A stretch of 22,793 nt of DNA, taken from assembly GCA_043758775.1 (NCBI GenBank), contig JAYVMU010000007.1, positions 1 to 22,793 on the forward strand, given 5' to 3'. Position 1 is the first letter of the stretch. Each line of letters starts with the position of its first letter. This document shows, one piece after another, positions 14,403 to 21,186 of the stretch. The position numbers and the translations under genes are program-made. Origin of the DNA: JACMMS01 sp043758775. Lineage in GTDB: Bacteria; Pseudomonadota; Gammaproteobacteria; Burkholderiales; Methylophilaceae. The notes below the pieces were generated by a model. It was not told where the DNA came from. It saw nothing but the letters and a program-made list of their open reading frames with translations, and did no database searches.

Positions 14403-14945
14403 TTAAGGCTTTGAGTTTTCGGCCGCTTTTTTAAGGCCAGCTAAAGCAGCATCATAAAAGGTGTTCACAAACTTAATAGCTGATTCGTCATCTTGGCCTA
14501 GAGGAATAGGTGGGTTTAAGCTGTATTTACGGTAAAAGCGACCTGTCCAAGTGATTGTACTTTGACCGGCGGCTGGACCTGCGGTAACCACGATGTTGCT
14601 GTAGTAGTCTTTAAGCGGCACTGCACCATCGGTGATTTCATATTTGAACTTCATGTCAGCATCATCAATGCCTTGTAGGTGCTCTTCTAGAGTTGAGCCA
14701 TCTTTCATGGTTAGATTGCGGTAGGTACCAGAGGTACCATTCTCATCATTTTTAGTTACTACTTTGGTGCTTACTATAGAGGTTCGCCACACTTCTGGGT
14801 GAGCAAAGTCTTTAACAATGCCCCAAACTTTTGCTGGTGCAGCATTAATAGTGATGGTTTTTTCTACTTTTTGTGGTGATGGGCCGTGAGCAGATGCGCT
14901 TAGCGGCAGTGCGGCTAGTATCATTAATGCTAAAAACTTTTTCAT
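14403..14945 (-). CDS. Periplasmic SRPBCC-fold protein, MxaD-like
   Basis: 180 residues with a clear signal peptide (MKKFLALMILAALPLSASA, cleaved near residue 19). The mature part begins HGPSPQKVEKTI and runs through AAPAKVWGIVKDF, WTGRFYRK and a C-terminal amphipathic helix, the pattern of the START/polyketide-cyclase-like MxaD proteins. MxaD of Methylobacterium is reported to aid electron flow between methanol dehydrogenase and cytochrome cL. No mxa or xox gene is nearby, so the role here is inferred and no symbol is given. GGAGA precedes the start. The -1 frame after an A6 run near the 3' end stays open for a further coding-like tail (see findings). Confidence 0.78.
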   Translation of the reverse strand: MKKFLALMILAALPLSASAHGPSPQKVEKTITINAAPAKVWGIVKDFAHPEVWRTSIVSTKVVTKNDENGTSGTYRNLTMKDGSTLEEHLQGIDDADMKFKYEITDGAVPLKDYYSNIVVTAGPAAGQSTITWTGRFYRKYSLNPPIPLGQDDESAIKFVNTFYDAALAGLKKAAENSKP

Positions 14946-15249
14946 TCAACATTCTCCAAAATAACAACAAAATTAACAACTAAAAAATATTATTCTTTTA
15001 AATAAACCCGACTATTATAAATCACTTCATGTGCGATGCCCATGCATTGATTGCAACGCGTTTGTGAGCATTGCGTTGACCTCGAGGATAATGCCTTCAA
15101 TACCGTTACAGCTATAAATCCTTATCATTGCAATAAAATTCTGCTAATTTTTTATAAATGCTTATTATTGATGCAGATGTTAAATGACAGCTTTCAATAC
15201 TGAGCGAAATATGAAAAAATTGCATTAAATATATTAGGTAGTAATAGCT
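14946..15249. other. 304-bp divergent intergenic region before rppH
   Basis: It holds the minus-strand promoter of the MxaD-like gene and an inverted repeat, CAACGC (15054-15059)/GCGTTG (15073-15078). No ORF or recognisable RNA is seen. No clear promoter for rppH could be chosen among several AT-rich possibilities. Confidence 0.5.
15014..15042 (-). promoter_or_regulatory. Sigma-70 promoter of the MxaD-like gene
   Basis: On the minus strand TGGGCA (15042-15037, 4 of 6) is followed after 17 bp by a perfect TATAAT (15019-15014). The predicted leader is about 60 nt. Confidence 0.6.
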
Positions 15250-15756
15250 ATGTTAGATCGAGACGGGTTTCGCCCGAATGTGGGCATTATTTTATGCAAT
15301 GCCACCAATCAGGTGTTTTGGGGTAAGCGCATACGCGAACACGCTTGGCAATTTCCGCAAGGCGGCATTAAGCACGGTGAAAGTCCAGAGCAGGCGATGT
15401 ATCGTGAATTGATGGAAGAGGTTGGGCTAAAGCCAGAGCACGTCGAAATACTGGGTCGCACACGTGATTGGTTGCGTTATGAAGTGCCTACTAGCTGGAT
15501 AAAGCGTGAGTGGCGTGGTAGTTATCGTGGGCAAAAACAAATATGGTATCTGCTGCGCATGGTTGGCCGTGACACCGATGTTTCATTGCGCGCCAGCACG
15601 CACCCTGAGTTTGATGCTTGGCGCTGGAATGATTATTGGGTGCCGCTGGAGGATGTAATTGAATTCAAGCGTGATGTTTATAAATCAGCGCTTAATGAGC
15701 TGGCGGTGCATTTAAATGCGGATAAACGCAGTAAAGCGCATAAGGATGAGCATTAA
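15250..15756 (+). CDS. rppH: RNA pyrophosphohydrolase (Nudix)
   Basis: Removes pyrophosphate from the 5' end of primary transcripts and so triggers RNase E-dependent decay. 168 residues. The Nudix box GGIKHGESPEQAMYREL plus MEEVGL (about 38-60) fits GX5EX7REUXEEXGU. The N-terminus MLDRDGFRPNVGIILCN and the block WQFPQGG are characteristic of RppH and its NudH relatives. TAGGTAG upstream of the ATG supports the start. It stands alone and converges with psd. Confidence 0.95.
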   Translation: MLDRDGFRPNVGIILCNATNQVFWGKRIREHAWQFPQGGIKHGESPEQAMYRELMEEVGLKPEHVEILGRTRDWLRYEVPTSWIKREWRGSYRGQKQIWYLLRMVGRDTDVSLRASTHPEFDAWRWNDYWVPLEDVIEFKRDVYKSALNELAVHLNADKRSKAHKDEH

Positions 15757-15766
15757 GGCACTTGGT

Positions 15767-15789
15767 AGGTTTAAATATCTAAACCTTTT
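15767..15789 (+). terminator. Weak terminator between rppH and psd
   Basis: AGGTTTA (15767-15773) pairs with TAAACCT (15780-15786), followed by a short T run. The stem is AT-rich and the T tract short, so efficiency is doubtful. It overlaps the region just beyond the psd stop. Confidence 0.45.
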
Positions 15790-16636
15790 AGAGTTTTTTA
15801 TTGCCCATTACCTCGCCCAGCTTAATAGACTTGCTTGCTGACCAAGCAGTATTGAATTGTAACGTATGCTTAGGAAACAACATCACAACCGTTGAGCCAA
15901 GTAAGAATCTACCCATCTCATCACCCTGATTTAGTTGGATATTTTTTTCAGAGTAATTCCAGCTACGAATGCCTTTGGTCCGTGGTGGGTTCACAACGCC
16001 ATGCCAGGTAGTTGCGATGCTGCCAACAATTGTTGCACCAACTAGCACCAAAATAAATGGCCCATTAGTAGACTCAAACTCACATACCACACGTTCATTT
16101 CGTGCAAATAATCCGGGTACACCTTGTGCGGTTGCCGGGTTGACGGAAAATAAATCACCGGCCACGTAAATCATGCGCTGTAATGTGCCAGCGCATGGCA
16201 TATGAATACGGTGATAGTCTTTAGGGCTGAGGTACAAGGTTGCAAAGCTGCCATTCTCAAATTTTGCTGCTAAGGCTTTATCACCACCTACTAAAGCGGT
16301 CGTTGAGTATTGGTGACCTTTGGCTTGAAAAATCTGGTCAGCTTCTATAGCGCCAAACTGGCTGATTGCGCCATCGACTGGGCAAATAAAATCTGCATTA
16401 CTTATTGGGCGAGCATTTTCACGTAGAGGTCGTGTAAAGAAATCATTAAATGTGGGGTAGCTCGCAATATCAGGATTCGCCGCCTCGTTCATATTGACGC
16501 CATATCGCTTTACAAACCATGCAATGACCTTGGCTGTGAGCGCGCCTGCCTGCTTATTGGCTAACTTGCCTGCAATGGCAGTAATAGCTTGTTTGGGCAA
16601 AAGGTATTGTGAAAAAACTGCGAGACGATTGTGCAT
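15788..16636 (-). CDS. psd: Phosphatidylserine decarboxylase proenzyme
   Basis: Decarboxylates phosphatidylserine to phosphatidylethanolamine at the inner membrane. 282 residues, E. coli-type (PSD-I). The self-cleavage motif is LGST (246-249), where Ser248 becomes the pyruvoyl group of the alpha chain. Asp88 (CPVDGA) and His145 (DYHRIHMP) would complete the Asp-His-Ser triad of autoproteolysis. CAGAGA precedes the start with good spacing. It is a single gene; no pss is present in the window. Confidence 0.96.
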   Translation of the reverse strand: MHNRLAVFSQYLLPKQAITAIAGKLANKQAGALTAKVIAWFVKRYGVNMNEAANPDIASYPTFNDFFTRPLRENARPISNADFICPVDGAISQFGAIEADQIFQAKGHQYSTTALVGGDKALAAKFENGSFATLYLSPKDYHRIHMPCAGTLQRMIYVAGDLFSVNPATAQGVPGLFARNERVVCEFESTNGPFILVLVGATIVGSIATTWHGVVNPPRTKGIRSWNYSEKNIQLNQGDEMGRFLLGSTVVMLFPKHTLQFNTAWSASKSIKLGEVMGNKKL

Positions 16637-16697
16637 TGTGATCTCTGATTGGCTGGTGCCTGAATAATAAGCTATTTGATTGGTTTTACTAAAACAA

Positions 16698-16721
16698 AAG
16701 GGCGGGTTTGAACCCGCCCTT
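16698..16721 (-). terminator. Terminator of the ilvBNC operon
   Basis: AAGGGCGGGTT (16698-16708) pairs with AACCCGCCCTT (16711-16721) around a 2-nt centre, GC-rich. On the minus strand TTTTGTTTTAG follows. It lies 25 bp beyond the ilvC stop. Confidence 0.92.
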
Positions 16722-16745
16722 GCGCTATTTTATAAGCTAAAACAA

Positions 16746-17762
16746 TTAGTTTTTAGACTGATCAACTAGTTTGTTTTTTGCAATCCAAGGCATCATTGCG
16801 CGCAATTGACCACCAACTTGTTCAATTGGGTGAGCTGCATTCAAGCGACGACGTGCTGTCATTTCAGGGTAGTTAGTACGACCTTCTAAAATGAACTGTT
16901 TTGCGTAGTTGCCATTTTGAATGTTAGCTAAGGCTTCTTTCATCGCCCAGCGAGATTCATCGTTGATGACTTTAGGGCCAGTTACGTATTCACCGTATTC
17001 TGCGTTGTTTGAGATTGAATAGTTCATGTTGGCAATGCCGCCTTCGTACATCAAGTCCACAATCAATTTAAGCTCATGCAAGCATTCAAAGTAGGCCATT
17101 TCAGGCGCGTAACCAGCGTCGACTAAAGTCTCGAAACCTGCTTTTACTAATTCAACGGCACCGCCACATAATACTGCTTGTTCGCCGAATAAATCTGTTT
17201 CAGTTTCTTCACGGAAATCAGTTTCAATCACGCCCCCTTTAGTGCCGCCATTAGCTGCCGCGTATGATAATGCGATGTCTTTCGCTTTGCCAGAAGCGTC
17301 TTGATAGACCGCGATCAGCGAAGGTACGCCACCGCCTTTAAGGTATTCTGAACGCACGGTATGACCTGGGCCTTTAGGTGCAATCATAATCACGTCTAAC
17401 TCTTTGTGAGGTACGATTTGGTTGTAGTGAACGTTAAAGCCGTGTGCAAAAGCTAAGGCAGCACCTTTTTTCATTTTACCTTCAACTTCGGCAGCATAAA
17501 TTTGCGCCATCGTTTCGTCAGGCAATAACAACATGACAACATCAGCATCTTTTACTGATTCAGTGATTTCTAAAACCTTGTGGCCTGCATTCACTGCTTT
17601 AGCCCATGAGCTACCACCGCTACGCAAGCCAATAGTAACGCTTACGCCGCTATCTTTAAGATTAGCTGCATGTGCATGACCTTGTGAACCGTAACCAACG
17701 ATGGTCACTTTTTTACCTTTGATGATGCTAAGGTCTGCGTCTTTGTCGTAATAAACTTTCAT
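16746..17762 (-). CDS. ilvC: Ketol-acid reductoisomerase (class I)
   Basis: Converts 2-acetolactate or 2-aceto-2-hydroxybutyrate to the dihydroxy acids of valine and isoleucine synthesis, using NADPH and Mg. 338 residues, the short class I form. The dinucleotide site is GYGSQGHAHA near residue 23, with an Arg-Ser-containing loop after it (GLRSGGSSW) as in NADPH-using enzymes. FAHGFNVHY and ETDLFGEQAVLCGG carry active-site and Mg-binding residues. AAAGGC precedes the start. It lies 60 bp after ilvN and is probably in the same operon. Confidence 0.98.
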   Translation of the reverse strand: MKVYYDKDADLSIIKGKKVTIVGYGSQGHAHAANLKDSGVSVTIGLRSGGSSWAKAVNAGHKVLEITESVKDADVVMLLLPDETMAQIYAAEVEGKMKKGAALAFAHGFNVHYNQIVPHKELDVIMIAPKGPGHTVRSEYLKGGGVPSLIAVYQDASGKAKDIALSYAAANGGTKGGVIETDFREETETDLFGEQAVLCGGAVELVKAGFETLVDAGYAPEMAYFECLHELKLIVDLMYEGGIANMNYSISNNAEYGEYVTGPKVINDESRWAMKEALANIQNGNYAKQFILEGRTNYPEMTARRRLNAAHPIEQVGGQLRAMMPWIAKNKLVDQSKN

Positions 17763-17822
17763 TATTTGCCTTTCAATACAAATGCTTAATGAGTTGATTT
17801 TTAAAATGTTATATTTTCAGAG

Positions 17823-18314
17823 TTATATCTTTAAAACTCTATCGCCACGGCCAATACCTGATGCGCCGGTGCGTACAGTTTCTAGAATCGCAGTTTTATC
17901 TAAGCTCTCAATAAATGCATCGAGTTTGTTGCCAGAACCTGTAAGCTCAATGGTAAAGCTGCCATCTGCTACATCAATAATACGACCACGGAAGATATCG
18001 CACATACGCTTCATTTCTTCGCGATAAACCCCAGTTGCTTTTACTTTTACCAGCATTAATTCGCGCTCGATAAAACGACCATCGTTTAAATCTAGCACTT
18101 TAACGACATCGATCAGTTTGTTCAGCTGTTTGATGATTTGCTCAATCACTTCATCAGAGCCCGCTGTGACAATGGTCATACGTGACAAAGTTGGGTCTTC
18201 TGTCGCCGCCACTGTGAGTGATTCAATGTTGTAGCCACGTGCTGAGAATAAGCCTGCAACGCGTGATAACGCACCAGATTCATTTTCCATAAGGAGTGAA
18301 ATAATATGTCTCAT
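17823..18314 (-). CDS. ilvN: Acetolactate synthase small (regulatory) subunit
   Basis: 163 residues with an N-terminal ACT domain (MRHIISLLMENESGALSRVAG, with the RGYNIESLTV strand) that binds valine for feedback inhibition, and a C-terminal activation domain. It matches IlvH/IlvN-type long subunits. It starts 13 bp after ilvB ends, in the order ilvB-ilvN-ilvC. The symbol ilvH would be equally valid in other naming schemes. Confidence 0.95.
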   Translation of the reverse strand: MRHIISLLMENESGALSRVAGLFSARGYNIESLTVAATEDPTLSRMTIVTAGSDEVIEQIIKQLNKLIDVVKVLDLNDGRFIERELMLVKVKATGVYREEMKRMCDIFRGRIIDVADGSFTIELTGSGNKLDAFIESLDKTAILETVRTGASGIGRGDRVLKI

Positions 18315-18327
18315 GATTAAATTCGCC

Positions 18328-20091
18328 CTACAATTCTTCAGCTAAAATCATTTCAGACAAACCTTTACCATTTGGAATCATCGGGAACACATTTTCTTTT
18401 TGGTCAGTCATAAAGTCCATAAATACTAAACGCTCTTTCAACGCTGGGCTAAACGCTTCTTTTAACGCGCCTTCTACATCGGCAGGGTTGGTGATGCGCA
18501 TGCCTACGTGACCATAAGCCTCGGCCAATTTAACAAAATCTGGCAATGCTTCCATGTAAGATTCTGAATAGCGATTGCCATAGAAAAACTCTTGCCATTG
18601 ACGCACCATGCCCATATAGCGGTTATTCAGCGTAATCACTTTGATTGGCAAATGAAATTGTTTACAAGTAGAAAGCTCTTGAATACACATTTGTATGGAA
18701 GCTTCGCCTGTTACACATGCAACTTGTGCATCTGGGTGAGCAAGTTGCACGCCCATTGCGTAAGGTAAGCCAACCCCCATCGTGCCTAAGCCGCCAGAGT
18801 TAATCCAGCGACGTGGTTTATCAAATGGGTAGTATTGCGCTGCCCACATTTGATGCTGGCCTACATCTGAAGTCACAAAAGCATCGCCTTTAGTGACTTG
18901 ATATAGCTTTTGAATCACATCTTGTGGTTTGATTAGCTCTTTGTCTAAATTAAAGTTTAGGCATTTTTTACTGCGCCACTCTTCAATTTGTTTAAACCAT
19001 GCAGCTAATGCCGTTGCATCTTGTACAGGTTTTTCAGTTGCAACAATCTCGTTCATATCCGCTAATACAGATTTAACATCACCAACAATTGGCACATCAA
19101 TTTTTACGCGTTTTGATATAGACGATGGATCAATATCAATATGAATAATCGTACGCGGACGGCTTAAAAAGTGCTCTGGATTTCCAATTACGCGGTCATC
19201 AAAGCGTGCACCAACTGCTAGCAATACATCACATTCCTGCATCGCCATATTAGCTTCATAGGTGCCGTGCATACCAAGCATACCTAGGAACTGTTTGTCT
19301 GTTGCTGGATAGCCGCCTAAGCCCATCAATGTGCTGGTTGCTGGCAAGCCGAGTGATTTAATTAATTTGATTAAATGCTCTGATGCGTCGCCCAGTACCA
19401 CGCCACCACCCAAGTAAACCATTGGGCGTTTGGCTTCTGCGATTAATTTAATCGCTTTTTTAATTTGACCACTATGACCTTTAGTCACTGGATTGTATGA
19501 GCGTAAACTAACTGTTTTTGGGTACTCAAAATCACCGATATGTGCGGTCACGTCTTTGGGGATATCTACTAGAACAGGTCCTGGCCGACCGCTGGCCGCA
19601 ACATAAAAGGCTTTTTTCATGGTCACTGCGATATCTTTAATATCTTTTACCAAGAAATTATGTTTCACGCAGGGGCGAGTAATACCAACCGTATCGCATT
19701 CCTGGAAGGCATCCTGACCAATGGCATAAGTAGGCACTTGCCCACTAATAATCACCATTGGAATAGAGTCCATATACGCTGTTGCTATGCCTGTTACAGC
19801 ATTGGTGGCGCCTGGGCCCGATGTTACCAAAGCAACACCCACTTCGCCAGTTGAGCGTGAGTAAGCATCAGCGGCATGTACTGCTGCTTGTTCGTGACGA
19901 ACTAAAACATGCTTAAATTTTTCTTGATTATAAATAGCATCGTAAATATTAAGTACTGCGCCGCCTGGATAGCCGAAGACAAACTTGACGTTTTCTTCAT
20001 GCAAGCAGCGAATGAGAATTTCAGCTCCGGTAAGGCCTGATTGTTTAGATGTTTTGCTTTCCGTCATATTGCCAGTCGTACTAGTATCCAT
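18328..20091 (-). CDS. ilvB: Acetolactate synthase large (catalytic) subunit
   Basis: Thiamine diphosphate-dependent condensation of pyruvate with pyruvate or 2-oxobutyrate, the first common step of branched-chain amino acid synthesis. 587 residues. The catalytic Glu is in LVRHEQAAVHAA and the FAD region in GARFDDRV. The TPP/Mg block reads TGEASIQMCIQEL (Glu463) instead of the usual TGDGS, although the later LNNRYMGMVRQWQEF is typical. The ATG at 20091 is used; a second in-frame ATG eight codons on has no better ribosome-binding site. It is the first gene of ilvBNC. The symbol ilvI is also used for this subunit. Confidence 0.97.
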   Translation of the reverse strand: MDTSTTGNMTESKTSKQSGLTGAEILIRCLHEENVKFVFGYPGGAVLNIYDAIYNQEKFKHVLVRHEQAAVHAADAYSRSTGEVGVALVTSGPGATNAVTGIATAYMDSIPMVIISGQVPTYAIGQDAFQECDTVGITRPCVKHNFLVKDIKDIAVTMKKAFYVAASGRPGPVLVDIPKDVTAHIGDFEYPKTVSLRSYNPVTKGHSGQIKKAIKLIAEAKRPMVYLGGGVVLGDASEHLIKLIKSLGLPATSTLMGLGGYPATDKQFLGMLGMHGTYEANMAMQECDVLLAVGARFDDRVIGNPEHFLSRPRTIIHIDIDPSSISKRVKIDVPIVGDVKSVLADMNEIVATEKPVQDATALAAWFKQIEEWRSKKCLNFNLDKELIKPQDVIQKLYQVTKGDAFVTSDVGQHQMWAAQYYPFDKPRRWINSGGLGTMGVGLPYAMGVQLAHPDAQVACVTGEASIQMCIQELSTCKQFHLPIKVITLNNRYMGMVRQWQEFFYGNRYSESYMEALPDFVKLAEAYGHVGMRITNPADVEGALKEAFSPALKERLVFMDFMTDQKENVFPMIPNGKGLSEMILAEEL

Positions 20092-20112
20092 AAATCTTTA
20101 TATGAAATACGC

Positions 20113-20140
20113 TTTATATATTGCTCTAGATTTTTCTAAA
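20113..20140 (-). promoter_or_regulatory. Candidate promoter of ilvBNC
   Basis: TTTAGA (20140-20135, 4 of 6) and TATAAA (20118-20113, 5 of 6) are separated by 16 bp on the minus strand. The start would lie about 15 nt before the ilvB ATG. Confidence 0.4.
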
Positions 20141-20342
20141 TTTCTAAGCAAAGTTTCAGCAATATTTTTAACGTTAAATGTTGAACCCTAAACCTTAACT
20201 GTTTGGGCGGTTTTGGTCAAGTTTTGCGCTTGCTTAATTGGTTTAACTTGCAAATTTTGTTGCTGGCCAGATGGCGGCACTATGAATCTAGTGATGAATT
20301 TTTACAGGATAATTCAGTAAAACAATAAAAGTGATTTCTATT

Positions 20343-20361
20343 ATAAATAAAAATCATTATC
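20343..20361. promoter_or_regulatory. Candidate Fur box
   Basis: The minus strand reads GATAATGATTTTTATTTAT, which matches 13 of 19 positions of the Fur consensus GATAATGATAATCATTATC, with the first nine identical. It lies directly upstream of a weak plus-strand promoter (TTGCGT 20364-20369, 17 bp, TGTAAC 20387-20392) and upstream of the hemP-tonB-exbB iron/heme genes. Confidence 0.6.
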
Positions 20362-20398
20362 ATTTGCGTTAATAATTAAATTTGATTGTAACTTAAAG

Positions 20399-20585
20399 TG
20401 CTGATGAATTTTTGTTTGATGTGGCATTTAACGCTGCACTAATCAAACTTCAGCCTGGTCGAGTTTAACGCTATTTTAGCATAGCGTAAAGAATTTAAAG
20501 CCTGTATCAAACGGGCTTTGAAGCATGCATCTCCTACTCTTACTAAGTCGCATTGAACTCGTTCATGTCAGTCGACTTCTTTTTT
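20399..20585 (+). ncRNA. Candidate Fur-regulated small RNA or hemP leader
   Basis: A predicted transcript of about 187 nt from the weak promoter next to the Fur box to an intrinsic terminator. It contains stem-loops at 20414-20448 (GTTTGAT/ATCAAAC), 20468-20487 (ACGCTAT/ATAGCGT) and 20497-20519 (AAAGCC/GGCTTT), and a CU-rich, probably unpaired CTCCTACTCT (20531-20540) that could pair with Shine-Dalgarno sequences. A 12-codon ORF (MNFCLMWHLTLH, 20404-20442) is present but overlaps the first stem. Boundaries are inferred, and a hemP leader with attenuation is the alternative. Confidence 0.45.
20545..20585 (+). terminator. Intrinsic terminator upstream of hemP
   Basis: A composite hairpin: AAGTCG (20545-20550) with CGACTT (20573-20578), and inside it CA/TG and TGAAC-TC-GTTCA (20554-20565). 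C and six T follow (20579-20585). No plus-strand protein gene precedes it, so it ends a non-coding transcript or acts as an attenuator 58 bp before hemP. Confidence 0.75.
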
Positions 20586-20642
20586 GGGTGATTAAAAGGT
20601 TTAAATAAGGTTTGATTCAAGTTCAATAATGAATTTAACAAT

Positions 20643-20834
20643 ATGAAAAAAATGGCAACAGAACAAACATCAAGTAGCACATTGCCTAGTGAGCATTTGG
20701 TGAGTGATCTAGATATTAAGCGCTATCAAGCTGCAACGTTATTTGCCAATGCACGCGAGGTAGTAATCGAGCATCAGGGCGAGCAATATAGTTTACGTAT
20801 TACCAAGCAAGGTAAGTTATTACTTACCAAATGA
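20643..20834 (+). CDS. hemP: HemP/HmuP hemin uptake protein
   Basis: 63 residues. The C-terminal half, LFANAREVVIEHQGEQYSL followed by RITKQGKLLLTK, is the HemP/HmuP signature. In Bradyrhizobium, Burkholderia and related bacteria HmuP is needed for expression of heme receptor genes, probably as a DNA-binding co-activator, rather than being a transporter. No clear Shine-Dalgarno precedes the ATG at 20643; a second ATG lies three codons on (20652). It is followed by an unknown small gene, tonB and exbB, and preceded by a candidate Fur box. No heme receptor lies within the window. Confidence 0.9.
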   Translation: MKKMATEQTSSSTLPSEHLVSDLDIKRYQAATLFANAREVVIEHQGEQYSLRITKQGKLLLTK

Positions 20835-20880
20835 TTGTCTTCAGATAATTTAACAAGTTAATAAATTGAAAGAGATGAAT

Positions 20881-21186
20881 ATGACTACAGATAATTTATG
20901 TCACCGAATTTTGTTAGCTAAAAATCAAGGCTGCAAAGTTGTTTATTGTGAAGAATGCGATGTGACCGAGCTTGAAATTGGTGCTATTAGTTTACGTGTA
21001 GAGTCGGAATCATTAGCTCATCTTTATGAGGTTTTAAAAGAAGCCACTGCCAAACTGGCTATATATAAAAATGCAAAAATACATCATGAAGACAGGCATA
21101 GGGATAATTTACATGTTGATAATTTAGACACAGACAGTATGAATGTTACGAATTTTAATCAGCAACGAGTTGGCAATGTCCACTAG
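20881..21186 (+). CDS. Small Cys/His-containing protein of unknown function
   Basis: 101 residues, no signal peptide or membrane segment. The N-terminal half (MTTDNLCHRILLAKNQG...) has Cys7, Cys18, Cys23 and Cys26, the last two as CEEC, followed by a small alpha/beta-looking stretch (VTELEIGAISLRVES). The C-terminal 35 residues are polar and rich in His, Asp and Asn (five His between residues 68 and 78), perhaps metal- or heme-binding. The ATG at 20881 is chosen because AAAGAG lies 6-7 nt upstream; earlier starts at 20866 (TTG) and 20875 fit the ribosome-binding site less well. Its 3' end overlaps tonB by 11 bp, so it is co-translated within the hemP-tonB-exbB unit. I do not recognise the family. 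Confidence 0.8.
   Translation: MTTDNLCHRILLAKNQGCKVVYCEECDVTELEIGAISLRVESESLAHLYEVLKEATAKLAIYKNAKIHHEDRHRDNLHVDNLDTDSMNVTNFNQQRVGNVH

Larger units (their letters stand above)
20092..20642. other. 551-bp intergenic region between ilvB and hemP
   Basis: The part next to ilvB holds a likely ilvB promoter and a 30-codon minus-strand open frame (20188-20280). The part next to hemP holds a candidate Fur box, a weak promoter, three stem-loops, a CTCCTACTCT segment and a strong plus-strand terminator. No leader peptide rich in Ile, Leu and Val was found in front of ilvB. The regulatory pieces are listed separately. Confidence 0.6.

Noticed and set aside
16698..16721. GGGTTTGAACCC as a tRNA T-arm
   Set aside because: It is the stem of a GC-rich terminator with a T-rich flank; no acceptor or anticodon arms surround it.
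20404..20442. 12-codon ORF MNFCLMWHLTLH as a hemP leader peptide
   Set aside because: The Shine-Dalgarno is weak and the ORF overlaps a stem. Its residue content points to no particular amino acid. Kept only as a note within the ncRNA candidate.
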